Positions 39,448 to 48,584 are shown, numbered from the stretch's first letter. The stretch is 64,000 bases of DNA from JAWSUT01 sp033549345 (GCA_033549345.1 JAWSUT010000015.1:12123-76122), one strand, 5' to 3'. Program-made: numbers and translations. Notes: generated from the letters alone by a model not told the origin.

Positions 39448-40344
39448 ATGCGCTATATTGAGCTTGCCGAATCCGGCGTGTTGCAAGATAGAGCAAGAAA
39501 AGCCATTGAGGGTCTGGGAAATTGCCTGCTCTGCCCGCAGGCATGTGGAGTGAACCGGGCCGCCGGTAAGGCAGGCTTTTGCCGTGCCGGTAAGAAAGCC
39601 CGCCTTTCAGGTTATGGCCCCCATTTTGGAGAAGAGGCGCCGCTGGTGGGCCAGGGAGGCTCGGGCACGATTTTCTTTTCCTACTGCAACCTGCGCTGCG
39701 TGTTTTGTCAGAACTATGATACCTCCCATCTCGGCCACGGTGAGGATGTGGAAGCACTTGAACTGGCGGATATCATGATCAGCCTGCAGGATGTGGGCTG
39801 TGAAAATATCAATTTCGTAACGCCCACTCACTATGTGCCGCAGATTCTGGAAGCCCTGCCGGCTGCGGTGCAAAAAGGCCTGCGGGTGCCGCTTGTTTAT
39901 AACTGCGGAACGTATGAATGCCTTGACACGCTCCGCCTGCTCGACGGTGTCATCGATATTTACCTCCCTGACACCAAATACAGTGACCCCGCACACGGGA
40001 AAACATATTCCGGCGTGGAAAACTATCCGGACAGCATGTTTGCTTCATTAAAGGAAATGTACCGCCAGGTTGGCAGCCTGCAGGTCGGCCCGGACGGTGT
40101 GGCTGTCCGCGGACTGATGATCAGGCATTTGATTTTGCCCGGCGGCCTGGCAGGCACCCGGAATGTGCTGCACTTCATCGCCGCTGAATTGTCAAAAGAT
40201 ACCTATGTCAATTTGATGGGCCAGTATTACCCCGCCTACCGGGCGCAAGAGTATCCCGAGCTTGCCCGCCGGCCTGCGCGTCAGGAACTGGCCGGGGCCA
40301 AAGCGCTTGCCATAGAATACGGGCTGACCCGGGTTGAAAGTTAG
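39448..40344 (+). CDS. radical SAM protein, PflA/PflX-like (COG1313 type)
   Basis: Protein of 298 residues. Two parts stand out: an N-terminal cysteine group (CLLCPQACGVNR, GFCRAG) and the radical SAM cluster motif CNLRCVFCQNY (C-x3-C-x2-C). The set matches uncharacterised pyruvate-formate-lyase-activase-like proteins. It should cleave SAM to a 5'-deoxyadenosyl radical; the target is unknown and no glycyl radical enzyme is near. ATG 39448 is chosen because the frame upstream lies within the REP-like repeats. The downstream flavoprotein starts 11 bases later. Confidence 0.82.
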   Translation: MRYIELAESGVLQDRARKAIEGLGNCLLCPQACGVNRAAGKAGFCRAGKKARLSGYGPHFGEEAPLVGQGGSGTIFFSYCNLRCVFCQNYDTSHLGHGEDVEALELADIMISLQDVGCENINFVTPTHYVPQILEALPAAVQKGLRVPLVYNCGTYECLDTLRLLDGVIDIYLPDTKYSDPAHGKTYSGVENYPDSMFASLKEMYRQVGSLQVGPDGVAVRGLMIRHLILPGGLAGTRNVLHFIAAELSKDTYVNLMGQYYPAYRAQEYPELARRPARQELAGAKALAIEYGLTRVES

Positions 40345-40355
40345 GAGGATGGTTT

Positions 40356-41591
40356 GTGCGTATAGTAGTCATCGGAGGCGGCCCTGCCGGCATGATGGCC
40401 GCCGGTCAGGCGGCAGCGGCGGGTGCCGCGGTCACGCTGCTGGAACGAAATGACCGGCTGGGAAAAAAGCTGGCCATTACCGGAAAAGGGCGCGGCAATG
40501 TAACAAATACCGCCGATATTGAAGACATCGTTGCCCAGTTTCCCGGCAACGGGACATTTTTATACGGGGCGCTTTACCGATTTACCAATGAGGACGTCCG
40601 TACTTTCTTTCGTGAGTTGGGCGTGCCATCAGTGGAGGAGAGGGGCGGCCGCGTTTTCCCCGTATCCCAGAAGGCATCCGACCTGGTCCAGGCAATGGAG
40701 TGCTTCCTGGAGAAAACAGGCGTGCGCGTCCAAACAGGCTGCCGTGTGAGCGAAATCACCCAGGAAAATGGCCGTGTCACGGCAGTGGCCTGTGGCCAGA
40801 ATGACCGCCTCGGCCGGCAGCCCATTCTGGCCACAGGCGGAGCGTCGTATCCCGCCACCGGTTCCACCGGCGACGGCTACCGCCTGGCCGAGCGGCTGGC
40901 GCACACCATTGTTAAGCCGCGCCCGGCGCTTGTGCCGCTGGAGACGGCAGAGCCCTGGGTACCGGAGTTGACTGGCCTGGCCCTGAAGAATGTCGAGGCA
41001 CGGTTGGTGGTGGATGGGCAGACAGCAGCCGCAGAGTTTGGTGAAATGCTCTTTACCCATTACGGTGTCAGCGGGCCGATTATCCTTACCCTGAGCAGGG
41101 AGGCGGCCGCAGCGCTGTTACGCGGCAAAAAACCAGTGATCGAAATTGACCTGAAGCCTGCCCTGGCGCCGGAGCAGCTCGATGCCAGGCTGAAGCGGGA
41201 TTTTGAAAAGTTTGCCCGCAAGCAGTTTAAAAACTGTCTGGACGATTTACTGCCGCAGCGGTTGATTGAACCTGTAGTTGCCGCCTCGGGAATATCACCC
41301 GTACTGCCAGTCAACCAGGTGACCAAAAAGCAGCGTCAGCAGCTGGGAGACGTATTGAAACGTCTGCGTATGACCGTTACGGCCATGCGTCCCATTAAGG
41401 AAGCAATCGTAACCGCAGGCGGCGTGTCGGTGAAAGAAATTGACCCCACAACCATGGAATCAAAGCTGGTCACGGGGCTCTATTTTGCCGGAGAAATCAT
41501 CGACATTGACGGCAATACAGGCGGCTATAACCTACAGGCGGCTTTTTCCACCGGGTATGTTGCCGGAATCTTTGCGGCGCAGCAGGAATAA
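40356..41591 (+). CDS. NAD(P)/FAD-dependent oxidoreductase, HI0933/BaiN-like
   Basis: Flavoprotein of 411 residues. FAD motif VIGGGPAGMMAAGQAAAAGA, then NDRLGKKLAITGKGRGNVTN, FTHYGVSGPIILTLSR and the ending GLYFAGEIIDIDGNTGGYNLQAAFSTG are characteristic of the HI0933 family. The physiological role is not settled; some relatives are reductases of flavin or steroid substrates. GTG 40356 follows AGGAGGATGG. Confidence 0.87.
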   Translation: MRIVVIGGGPAGMMAAGQAAAAGAAVTLLERNDRLGKKLAITGKGRGNVTNTADIEDIVAQFPGNGTFLYGALYRFTNEDVRTFFRELGVPSVEERGGRVFPVSQKASDLVQAMECFLEKTGVRVQTGCRVSEITQENGRVTAVACGQNDRLGRQPILATGGASYPATGSTGDGYRLAERLAHTIVKPRPALVPLETAEPWVPELTGLALKNVEARLVVDGQTAAAEFGEMLFTHYGVSGPIILTLSREAAAALLRGKKPVIEIDLKPALAPEQLDARLKRDFEKFARKQFKNCLDDLLPQRLIEPVVAASGISPVLPVNQVTKKQRQQLGDVLKRLRMTVTAMRPIKEAIVTAGGVSVKEIDPTTMESKLVTGLYFAGEIIDIDGNTGGYNLQAAFSTGYVAGIFAAQQE

Positions 41592-41633
41592 AATCCATAC
41601 AGCCTGACATACTCTGTTGTAAAGGAGGGCTGC

Positions 41634-42140
41634 ATGATGGATTTTGAACGTTGGTTTAAAGAGGGGACAAGTCGCTTCGAGCGTTTTCTGATTTTCTCTG
41701 CCACGGTTTTTCTTGTTCTGCTGATTGTCAGCCAGGCCTTGCTGACCCAGCCCGGTGTAAGAAAGATGCTGAGCCTGGTGGACAGTCTTGAAGGCGAACC
41801 GTACCAGCCTGTGGAGGTGGAGCAGCCGACGGCTGCCCGTCCGCAGATTTCCGGCGAAGTACAGTATCTTGAATTAAGTGTCGGCGATGACACCGATGCC
41901 AGCGGGATTCTGGTCAGTGTCAACGGCAAGGCTGTGGCGGCGTTTGGCTCTCAGAAAACGGTAAAGGTTCCGGTACAAAACGGTGATCATGTGGGTATTG
42001 ATGGCGATATGCCGCAGGATGTTGTGGAAATCACCGTCACTGCTGTTTCAGAGCAGATGCTTTCTCCGCAGCAGGGGCAAACAATTATCTATTCCGGTAC
42101 GCCGGAGACGGTGAGCTGGGTGGATGTCGAAATAAACTAG
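41634..42140 (+). CDS. hypothetical membrane-anchored protein, 168 residues
   Basis: Not recognised. A single membrane helix (FLIFSATVFLVLLIVSQALL, residues about 19-38) follows a short cytoplasmic N-terminus; the rest is a predicted extracytoplasmic beta-rich domain (VQYLELSVGDDTDASGILVSV, VKVPVQNGDHVGIDGD, VEITVTAVSE). The ribosome site AAGGAGG serves ATG 41634 or 41637. Followed by an aroH promoter, so it is probably the last gene of its unit. Confidence 0.68.
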   Translation: MMDFERWFKEGTSRFERFLIFSATVFLVLLIVSQALLTQPGVRKMLSLVDSLEGEPYQPVEVEQPTAARPQISGEVQYLELSVGDDTDASGILVSVNGKAVAAFGSQKTVKVPVQNGDHVGIDGDMPQDVVEITVTAVSEQMLSPQQGQTIIYSGTPETVSWVDVEIN

Positions 42141-42149
42141 TCAAAAGGC

Positions 42150-42178
42150 TTGCCAAACTTCGGATAATGAGCTATTAT
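42150..42178 (+). promoter_or_regulatory. vegetative promoter for aroH and the following operon
   Basis: TTGCCA (42150-42155), a spacer of 17 bases and TATTAT (42173-42178), 37 bases before the aroH GTG. Confidence 0.6.
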
Positions 42179-42214
42179 TTAATCTAAAGCGGTAGTTTGT
42201 GGGAGGACGTCGGT

Positions 42215-42598
42215 GTGGGTCGCAGCAGTGTGGTGAGAGGGATACGTGGTGCAATCAATGTGTCGCAAAACAGTGAGTCGGAAATTTTGGGAGCGACACG
42301 GGAACTGCTTCGGAAAATGGCGAGGGCAAATTCTGTCAGTAAAGAAGACATCGCCAGCATTTATTTTACCCTGACACCGGACCTGAATGCCTGTTTCCCG
42401 GCAGCTGCTGCCAGAGAACTTGGCTGGACCTATGTACCACTGCTCTGTGCCGTGGAAGTTGACGTGCCCGGAGCGATGGCGTTTTGTATTCGTGTGTTAA
42501 TGCAGGTGAATACAGAAAAAAGCCAGCAGGAGATAAAACATATTTATCTGAGGGAAGCCCGTGCGTTGCGCGGTGACCTCAACCCTGACAACACCTAG
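42215..42598 (+). CDS. aroH: chorismate mutase, AroH type
   Basis: Monofunctional chorismate mutase of 127 residues, the same length as Bacillus AroH and of the same pseudo-alpha-beta-barrel trimer family. [30 protein letters not shown] and [14 protein letters not shown] contain the active-site Arg and Glu/Cys positions. It converts chorismate to prephenate for Phe and Tyr. GTG 42215 follows GGGAGGACGTCG; the TTG at 42197 is rejected. Confidence 0.93.
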   Translation: MGRSSVVRGIRGAINVSQNSESEILGATRELLRKMARANSVSKEDIASIYFTLTPDLNACFPAAAARELGWTYVPLLCAVEVDVPGAMAFCIRVLMQVNTEKSQQEIKHIYLREARALRGDLNPDNT

Positions 42599-42622
42599 CG
42601 TGTTGTTTTTGTCGTTTTTATT
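42586..42622 (+). terminator. terminator or attenuator after aroH
   Basis: ACAACAC-CTAGC-GTGTTGT followed by TTTTGTCGTTTTT. It overlaps the aroH stop and could reduce readthrough into cmk. Confidence 0.55.
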
Positions 42623-42645
42623 TATTAGGAGGAGGGGGCTGGCGC

Positions 42646-43311
42646 ATGAAACCCGCAATAGCCATCGACGGTCCCGCCGGCGCCGGAAAAAGCACAGTAG
42701 CTCGTGAGGTGGCTCGGCGCCTGGGGCTGGCGTACCTGGACACAGGCGCAATGTATCGTGCCATCACGTTGGCCGGTTTGCAGCGCGGAGTGGATCTGCA
42801 TGATGCAGCCGCACTGGAGGCGTTGACCAAAAGTGTGGATCTGGATATTCAAAGTGACGCCGACGGCCAGAACATTATCTATCTTGATTCTCAAAATGTA
42901 TCCGCCGATATCCGTCTGCCCGATGTGAGCCGCAATGTGTCTTTTGTGGCCCGCTGCCCAGAAGTGCGGGACATCATGGTGGATAAGCAGCGACAGATTG
43001 GCAACCGTGGCGGCGTGGTTATGGACGGCCGTGACATCGGCACCAATGTGATGCCGGATGCCAGGTATAAATTTTTTCTGACGGCATCGCTGGAAGAGAG
43101 AGCACGCCGCCGCCTGGAAGAGCTGCTGGCCAAAGGAGAACATTTAAGCCTGGAGCAAATGGTCGGTGAAATTGCCGCCAGGGATAAAATCGACTCGGAG
43201 AGAGAGTGTGCCCCCCTGCGGCCGGCTGAGGACGCCATTCATATTGATACCACAAAGATGACCATTGAAGAAGTGGTAACCGCCATTGTAAACCGGGTGT
43301 CCGGTGCGTAA
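42646..43311 (+). CDS. cmk: cytidylate kinase
   Basis: CMP/dCMP kinase of 221 residues. P-loop IDGPAGAGKSTVAREVARRLG, YLDTGAMYRAIT and VMDGRDIGTNVMPDA are typical. It makes CDP for nucleic acid and phospholipid synthesis. AGGAGGAGGGGG before ATG 42646 is a strong ribosome site. The order cmk-plsC-ispH/rpsA is common in Clostridia. Confidence 0.97.
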   Translation: MKPAIAIDGPAGAGKSTVAREVARRLGLAYLDTGAMYRAITLAGLQRGVDLHDAAALEALTKSVDLDIQSDADGQNIIYLDSQNVSADIRLPDVSRNVSFVARCPEVRDIMVDKQRQIGNRGGVVMDGRDIGTNVMPDARYKFFLTASLEERARRRLEELLAKGEHLSLEQMVGEIAARDKIDSERECAPLRPAEDAIHIDTTKMTIEEVVTAIVNRVSGA

Positions 43312-43332
43312 CGCCAAGTGGGGGGAGATACC

Positions 43333-43917
43333 GTGCTGTACCGTTTTATTCGCCAGATATTTGCCTGGATATTTATGACTGTATATCGCTGGGATGTGGG
43401 CGGCCGGGAGAATATACCCGAACAAGGTCCGTTTATCCTGTGCGCTAACCATATTTCCTGGTGGGACCCGCCTTTGGTGGGTGCCCTGACCAAACACAAA
43501 GTACGTTTTATGGCTAAAGAGGAACTGTTTAACATACCGGTGATCGGCAAAATACTGCCCCTGATTCATGTGTTTCCTGTCAAACGCAACAGCGCCGACC
43601 GCAGAGCAATCAAAACCGCTCTTGACACACTGAAAGAGGGCGGCAATCTTGGTATTTTTCCGGAAGGAACGCGCAGCCGCACCGCCGATTTGCTTCCGCC
43701 GCAGGCCGGTGTGGGCCTGATCGCCGTCAAAAGCGAAGCCCCTGTGGTACCGGTTGCCATTATCGGTCCTTATGTTCCTTTTAAACCACTGAAAATACGC
43801 ATCGGGGAACCGGTCCGCTTTCCGGAGTATTATGGCAGCAAAGCAAAAGCCGGGGATCTGGAGGACGTGGCAAAACAGATTATGTCAGAAATTGCCCGTT
43901 TGCGGCAAAGTGAATAA
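43333..43917 (+). CDS. plsC: 1-acyl-sn-glycerol-3-phosphate acyltransferase
   Basis: PlsC family, about 194 residues. N-terminal membrane-associated helix (FIRQIFAWIFMTVY), catalytic NHISWWDP motif, and FPEGTRSR. It adds the second acyl chain to lysophosphatidic acid at the membrane. GTG 43333 is chosen with GGGGGGAG upstream; an in-frame GTG at 43318 is too close to the cmk stop. Followed 18 bases later by the ispH start. Confidence 0.92.
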   Translation: MLYRFIRQIFAWIFMTVYRWDVGGRENIPEQGPFILCANHISWWDPPLVGALTKHKVRFMAKEELFNIPVIGKILPLIHVFPVKRNSADRRAIKTALDTLKEGGNLGIFPEGTRSRTADLLPPQAGVGLIAVKSEAPVVPVAIIGPYVPFKPLKIRIGEPVRFPEYYGSKAKAGDLEDVAKQIMSEIARLRQSE

Positions 43918-43935
43918 ACCTGAGGTGAATCTACC

Positions 43936-45978
43936 CTGAAAATAATTAAAGCAGAGAACGCCGGATTTTGCGGCGGAGTAAACAAGGCCGTGAAGCTGGC
44001 GCTGGAGGCAGCCCGTCAGGGGCCGGTCTATGCGCTGGGGCCGCTGGCACACAATGAAAGTTTATTGAAAAGGCTTAGTGAAGAAGGCGTCATCTTTGTG
44101 GATGACATCCGCGATGTGCCTGCAAACAGCCCGGTCCTGATCCGTTCCCACGGTGTCAGGCCCGAAGTGTTCGCAGACGCCGCTGCACGGGGACTGCGCG
44201 TGATTGACGCCACCTGTGTATTTGTAACAAAGCTGCAAAAAACCGTTGCCGCCCTCGTAAATGAAGGCAAGCAGGTGGTGATTGCAGGCGACCCCAGCCA
44301 TCCCGAAATAAAAGCTGTGCTCGGCTGGGGCCGCGAAGAACCAAAAGTTATTACCGGTGCCGGATGTATTGACAAAGACATCCTCGGGCTGGATCCGGCA
44401 AAGCCTGTGGCTGTGGTGGCTCAGACAACACAGCAGCAGAGTATTTTGCAGGAAATCGGTGATAAACTAAAACAGGTAGTTCCGGTGGTTGAAATATATA
44501 ATACCATATGTAAAGCGACGGCCTTGCGGCAGGAAGCTGCGCGCAATCTGGCCCAAAATGTGGATGTGATGGTGGTGGTCGGCGGCAGGCAAAGCGCCAA
44601 CACCCGGAAACTGGCAGAACTCTGCCGGATGGCCGGGACCAGGACCATAACTGTTACGGAAGCTGACGAACTGGAACCGTCGCAACTGCAAGGTGCGAGG
44701 ACAGTCGGGATTACCGCCGGTGCTTCAACACCCGACTGGACGATAAAGGAGGTCATTGGTAAGATGGAAAACGAAAAAAACACAGAGCTCCAGGAGGAGC
44801 AGACGGAAGTGGCAGCGGAGGAAGTATCCCTGGACCAGGATGTCAGGGAATTTTCCGTGGGGGATGTGGTAAAGGGCACTGTAGTTCAGGTGTCCGATGA
44901 CGAAGTTCTTGTGGATATTGGATACAAGAGCGAGGGGGTTCTCCCACGCCAGGAAGTTATAGTCGGCGATGATCAGGAACTGTCTTCAGTCATGCAGCCC
45001 GGCCAGGAAGTGGAAGTGGCCGTAAAAGCCTTTGACGGGCAGGAAGGGAAAGTCACTCTTTCCAGGAGCGCCATTGAAAAGAAGCAGAAATGGGAAGAGC
45101 TGGAAAGTGCCTTCGAGGAAGGCAAAATCCTGACAGGCACCGTAAAAGAAGCGGTTCCTGCCGGCCTGGTTGTTAATCTGGGCGGCGGGTATGAAGGGTT
45201 TATGCCCGGCTCTCTTGTGGATATCCGGTATATCCCCGACTTCAATGAATTTATGGGTCAGGAAATTTCCTTCAAAGTAATTGAAATCCGCCGCGAGAAA
45301 GAGAAACTGATTCTTTCCCGCAAAGATGTTCTGGAAACAGAAGCTGCGGCCAACAAGGAAAAAGTATTAAATGAACTGCAGCCCGGGCAAATCATCCGCG
45401 GAACGGTTAAGCGCCTGACCAATTTTGGTGCGTTTGTGGATGTGGGCGGCATTGACGGCCTTGTCCATATCTCTGAAATCTCCTGGCACCGGATTGACAA
45501 TCCCGGTGAGGTGCTCAATGTGGGAGATGAAATTGATGTAAAAGTAATCGAAGTCATTCCCGAGCGTGAGCGGATCGGTCTTTCCCTGCGCCAGGCTCAG
45601 CCTGACCCGTGGACGGAAGTGGCAAAGAAATTCAAGGCCGGCGACGTGGTTGAAGGCAAAGTCACAAGGCTCGTTGATTTCGGTGCTTTTGTGGAACTGA
45701 TTCCCGGAGTGGAAGGCCTGGTGCATATTTCTCAGTTGGCCAACTACCATGTTAAGCAGACTTCGGAAGTGGTAGAGCAGGGACAGATGGTCAAAGTCAA
45801 GATTCTTGACATTAACCCGGAAGGCAAACGCGTTAGCCTCAGCATGCGTGATGCCAGCCCCCGCCCGAAGAAAGAGGCTGTCCGTGAAGTACAGCAGCAG
45901 CCGGCCGACACAGGTACCGGTCTGACCCTGGGCGATGTGTTTGGCGACCTGTTTGACCTAGATAAAAAGGATGAGTAA
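43936..45978 (+). CDS. ispH: bifunctional 4-hydroxy-3-methylbut-2-enyl diphosphate reductase / ribosomal protein S1
   Basis: Fusion of about 680 residues. Residues 1-275 are IspH with its three cluster cysteines in AGFCGGV (12), DATCVFV and NTICKATALRQ; it makes IPP and DMAPP in the MEP pathway. Residues 277-680 hold four S1 RNA-binding domains (starting near FSVGDVVKG, FEEGKILTG, LQPGQIIRG, FKAGDVVEG). Cys12 lies upstream of the first GTG (43990), so translation must begin earlier; the only fitting codon is CTG 43936, placed seven bases after GAGGTGA. An internal AAAGGAGGT (44745-44753) before ATG 44764 may also give free S1. Confidence 0.9.
   Translation: MKIIKAENAGFCGGVNKAVKLALEAARQGPVYALGPLAHNESLLKRLSEEGVIFVDDIRDVPANSPVLIRSHGVRPEVFADAAARGLRVIDATCVFVTKLQKTVAALVNEGKQVVIAGDPSHPEIKAVLGWGREEPKVITGAGCIDKDILGLDPAKPVAVVAQTTQQQSILQEIGDKLKQVVPVVEIYNTICKATALRQEAARNLAQNVDVMVVVGGRQSANTRKLAELCRMAGTRTITVTEADELEPSQLQGARTVGITAGASTPDWTIKEVIGKMENEKNTELQEEQTEVAAEEVSLDQDVREFSVGDVVKGTVVQVSDDEVLVDIGYKSEGVLPRQEVIVGDDQELSSVMQPGQEVEVAVKAFDGQEGKVTLSRSAIEKKQKWEELESAFEEGKILTGTVKEAVPAGLVVNLGGGYEGFMPGSLVDIRYIPDFNEFMGQEISFKVIEIRREKEKLILSRKDVLETEAAANKEKVLNELQPGQIIRGTVKRLTNFGAFVDVGGIDGLVHISEISWHRIDNPGEVLNVGDEIDVKVIEVIPERERIGLSLRQAQPDPWTEVAKKFKAGDVVEGKVTRLVDFGAFVELIPGVEGLVHISQLANYHVKQTSEVVEQGQMVKVKILDINPEGKRVSLSMRDASPRPKKEAVREVQQQPADTGTGLTLGDVFGDLFDLDKKDE
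44745..44766 (+). promoter_or_regulatory. rpsA: internal ribosome binding site and start before the S1 part
   Basis: AAAGGAGGT at 44745-44753 is followed after 10 bases by ATG 44764, exactly at the junction between IspH and the S1 domains. Initiation here would give a separate S1 of 404 residues. Confidence 0.45.
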
Positions 45979-45979
45979 G

Positions 45980-47029
45980 ATGTCCCGCCAGGCACGGAAA
46001 CTGGAACACCTCTGGCATGCAGTGCGTACGGACCTGACAAATGCAGACTTTGACGATATTACTCTGGTCCACAACTGCCTGCCGGAGACAGGACTGTGCG
46101 CACTTGACCTCTCTACACAACTGGCAGGCATAACGCTGAAACGGCCTCTGTTTATTAACGCCATTACAGGCGGCGTGGATGATGCGGAGAATGTAAACCG
46201 CGAACTGGCCCTGACCGCAAAGGAATGCGGCCTGGCACTGGCTGTGGGTTCACAGATGGCTGCACTGGAAAACCCGCTCTACACGAAAACATTCCAGGTG
46301 GTTCGTGAGGTGTATCCGGAGGGAATAATTTTTGCCAATGTTGGCGCTTATACCGATGTGGACCAGGCACGCCAGGCTGTGGAGATGGTGCGGGCCGATG
46401 CTTTGCAGATCCATCTCAACGTCCCGCAGGAACTGATGATGTGCGAAGGGGATACAAATTTCCGTGACTACCGCAAGCGCATTGAAAAAGTTATCCGCGC
46501 TGTGGATGTCCCCGTGATTATCAAAGAAGTGGGCTTTGGTGTTGCCAAAGAACAGGCTGCAATATTCCGGGACATGGGTGCTGCTGCCATAGATGTGGGG
46601 GGCAAGGGCGGCACCAACTTTATGCTCATTGAACGTCGCCGTGCCCACTTAAAAACAAACCGGGATTTGCTGGACTGGGGAATCCCCACTGCCATCACAC
46701 TGATGGAAGCCAAGGCGGGTGCCCCCGGCACAGACATTGTGGCCAGCGGCGGGATGAACTCAGGCCTGCTGGTGGCTAAAGCACTGGCGATGGGTGCCAA
46801 CGCCATTGGTATTGCCGGACTGGCTGCCAAGGTATTACTCTCAGAAGGCCGTGAAGCGCTGGTTTTGCGCCTGCGCGAAATGTTAAGCGAATTAAAAATT
46901 ATTATGGTTATGACCGGCGCGAACAATATGTGTGAGCTGCGCCATACTCCGTTGGTGATCACCGGCTCTACGCGGGAGTGGCTCGAGCAGCGCGGAATTA
47001 ACCTGGCTGAAATGCGGCCCTGCCGCTAA
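45980..47029 (+). CDS. fni: type 2 isopentenyl-diphosphate delta-isomerase
   Basis: FMN-dependent IDI-2 of 349 residues. It interconverts IPP and DMAPP. Motifs: FINAITGGVDDAENVNRELA, LAVGSQMAALE, LQIHLNVPQELMMCEGD, IIKEVGFGVAKEQ and ASGGMNSGLLVAKALAMGAN. It complements the IspH made just upstream. ATG 45980 is preferred for AAAAAGG spacing over ATG 45971, which overlaps the rpsA stop. Confidence 0.95.
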   Translation: MSRQARKLEHLWHAVRTDLTNADFDDITLVHNCLPETGLCALDLSTQLAGITLKRPLFINAITGGVDDAENVNRELALTAKECGLALAVGSQMAALENPLYTKTFQVVREVYPEGIIFANVGAYTDVDQARQAVEMVRADALQIHLNVPQELMMCEGDTNFRDYRKRIEKVIRAVDVPVIIKEVGFGVAKEQAAIFRDMGAAAIDVGGKGGTNFMLIERRRAHLKTNRDLLDWGIPTAITLMEAKAGAPGTDIVASGGMNSGLLVAKALAMGANAIGIAGLAAKVLLSEGREALVLRLREMLSELKIIMVMTGANNMCELRHTPLVITGSTREWLEQRGINLAEMRPCR

Positions 47030-47040
47030 CTAGCAATGTG

Positions 47041-47080
47041 AGAACCGGATGCCTGGTGCATGCCGGTTCTTTTATAAATT
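47041..47080 (+). terminator. terminator after fni
   Basis: AGAACCGG (47041-47048) pairs with CCGGTTCT (47063-47070), followed by TTTATAAATTTTT. It ends the aroH-to-fni operon. Confidence 0.85.
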
Positions 47081-47104
47081 TTTGCATCGTGAAATATAAT
47101 TTCA

Positions 47105-47134
47105 TTGACAGAATTTCCGGCTGGTTGATATAAT
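47105..47134 (+). promoter_or_regulatory. strong vegetative promoter for gdhA
   Basis: Perfect TTGACA (47105-47110) and TATAAT (47129-47134) with an 18-base spacer. Confidence 0.88.
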
Positions 47135-47179
47135 CGCAAAAGAGCAGTGTAGCTGCAAATAAAGATTGAAGGAGTGTCA

Positions 47180-48430
47180 ATGGTGACAGAATCTTTAAAT
47201 CCTTTTTTGATTGCACAGCAGCAAATACATGAAGCAGGTAAGTACATTAATCTGGACCCGGCGCTTGAAGCCGTTATTAAAGAGCCAAAACGCGTACTTA
47301 TAGTTACGTTCCCCGTAAAGATGGATGACGGTTCAACAAAAGTCTTCACAGGAATTCGTTCGCAGCATAATGATGCCATCGGCCCGACCAAGGGAGGTAT
47401 TCGCTTTCACCCGGATGTTACAATTGATGAAGTGAAAGCACTATCCATGTGGATGACCTTTAAATGCGGCGTGGTAGGACTCCCCTACGGCGGCGGCAAA
47501 GGCGGCGTCATCTGCAACCCCAAGGAACTCTCCAACGGGGAAATGGAGCGCATCAGCAGAGCATACTTTGAAGCGATATCAGTCATTGTGGGCCCGGATA
47601 AAGATATTCCCGCACCGGATGTCTATACCAATGCCCAGGTTATGGGTTGGATGATGGATACATTCAGCAGAATAAAGGGCAGCAACCAGTTTGGCGTGAT
47701 CACAGGCAAACCCATTATCCTCGGCGGGTCACTGGGACGCAACGAAGCGACAGCTCAGGGTTGCATTTACACCATCATCAAAGCCGCTGAAAAAATCGGC
47801 CTGGAACTCAAAGGCGCTACCGCCGCAGTCCAGGGTTACGGCAACGCCGGCTACATCGCAGCCCGTTTGCTCGCAGACCTTGGTGTAAAAATTGTGGCTG
47901 TCAGCGATTCCCGCGGGGCGGTCTACAGTAAGGACGGCGTTGATCCCAGTCATCTTCTCGAGCACAAAAAACAGACGGGTTCCTGTGTGGATTATGGCAC
48001 CTGCAGCTTGATTACCGGGGAAGACCTGCTGGAAATGGATGTTGACATTCTTGTCCCGGCAGCACTGGAAAACCAGATTACCGCCAAAAATGCCGCAAAC
48101 ATCAAAGCAAAAATTGTGGCCGAGGCTGCCAATGGCCCCACTACTCCCGAAGCCGATAAAATTCTCTTTGAAAAAGGGGTTATGGTGATTCCCGATATTC
48201 TGGCCAATGCAGGCGGTGTCACAGTATCCTATTTTGAATGGGTACAAAACCTGATGAATTACTACTGGTCTTTGGAAGAAGTGAATTCCAAGTTAAAAAC
48301 ACTGATGTTTGATGCGTTTGACAAGACCTATAAAACCAGCAAAGAGCACGGTGTGGACATGCGTACCGCAGCCTATATTAACTCCATCAGCCGCCTGGCC
48401 GAAGCAATTAAGGCCAGGGGCCAGGTATAA
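47180..48430 (+). CDS. gdhA: glutamate dehydrogenase (Glu/Leu/Phe/Val family)
   Basis: Enzyme of 416 residues linking 2-oxoglutarate, ammonia and glutamate with NAD(P)H. The N-terminal catalytic domain has GPTKGGIRFHPDV and LPYGGGKGGVI with the active-site lysine; the Rossmann domain has VQGYGNAGYIAARLLADLG. Own strong promoter and terminator make it a single-gene unit. ATG 47180 fits the GAAGGAG ribosome site; the GTG at 47174 is too close. Confidence 0.95.
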   Translation: MVTESLNPFLIAQQQIHEAGKYINLDPALEAVIKEPKRVLIVTFPVKMDDGSTKVFTGIRSQHNDAIGPTKGGIRFHPDVTIDEVKALSMWMTFKCGVVGLPYGGGKGGVICNPKELSNGEMERISRAYFEAISVIVGPDKDIPAPDVYTNAQVMGWMMDTFSRIKGSNQFGVITGKPIILGGSLGRNEATAQGCIYTIIKAAEKIGLELKGATAAVQGYGNAGYIAARLLADLGVKIVAVSDSRGAVYSKDGVDPSHLLEHKKQTGSCVDYGTCSLITGEDLLEMDVDILVPAALENQITAKNAANIKAKIVAEAANGPTTPEADKILFEKGVMVIPDILANAGGVTVSYFEWVQNLMNYYWSLEEVNSKLKTLMFDAFDKTYKTSKEHGVDMRTAAYINSISRLAEAIKARGQV

Positions 48431-48448
48431 ATTAATAAAGGTATCTTA

Positions 48449-48483
48449 ACAGGTGGGAGATCATTCTCCTGCCTGTTTTTTTA
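48449..48483 (+). terminator. terminator after gdhA
   Basis: AACAGGTGGGAGA pairs with TCTCCTGCCTGTT and is followed by a T-run. Confidence 0.85.
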
Positions 48484-48584
48484 ATTGGGAAAAAACCTTT
48501 GACCGGAACGTGCCAAGGCATAAATCCTGATGATTCGGTTACGCTAATTACTGCAATGTTGAAAATCTGGAGGTGTGTGGATAC

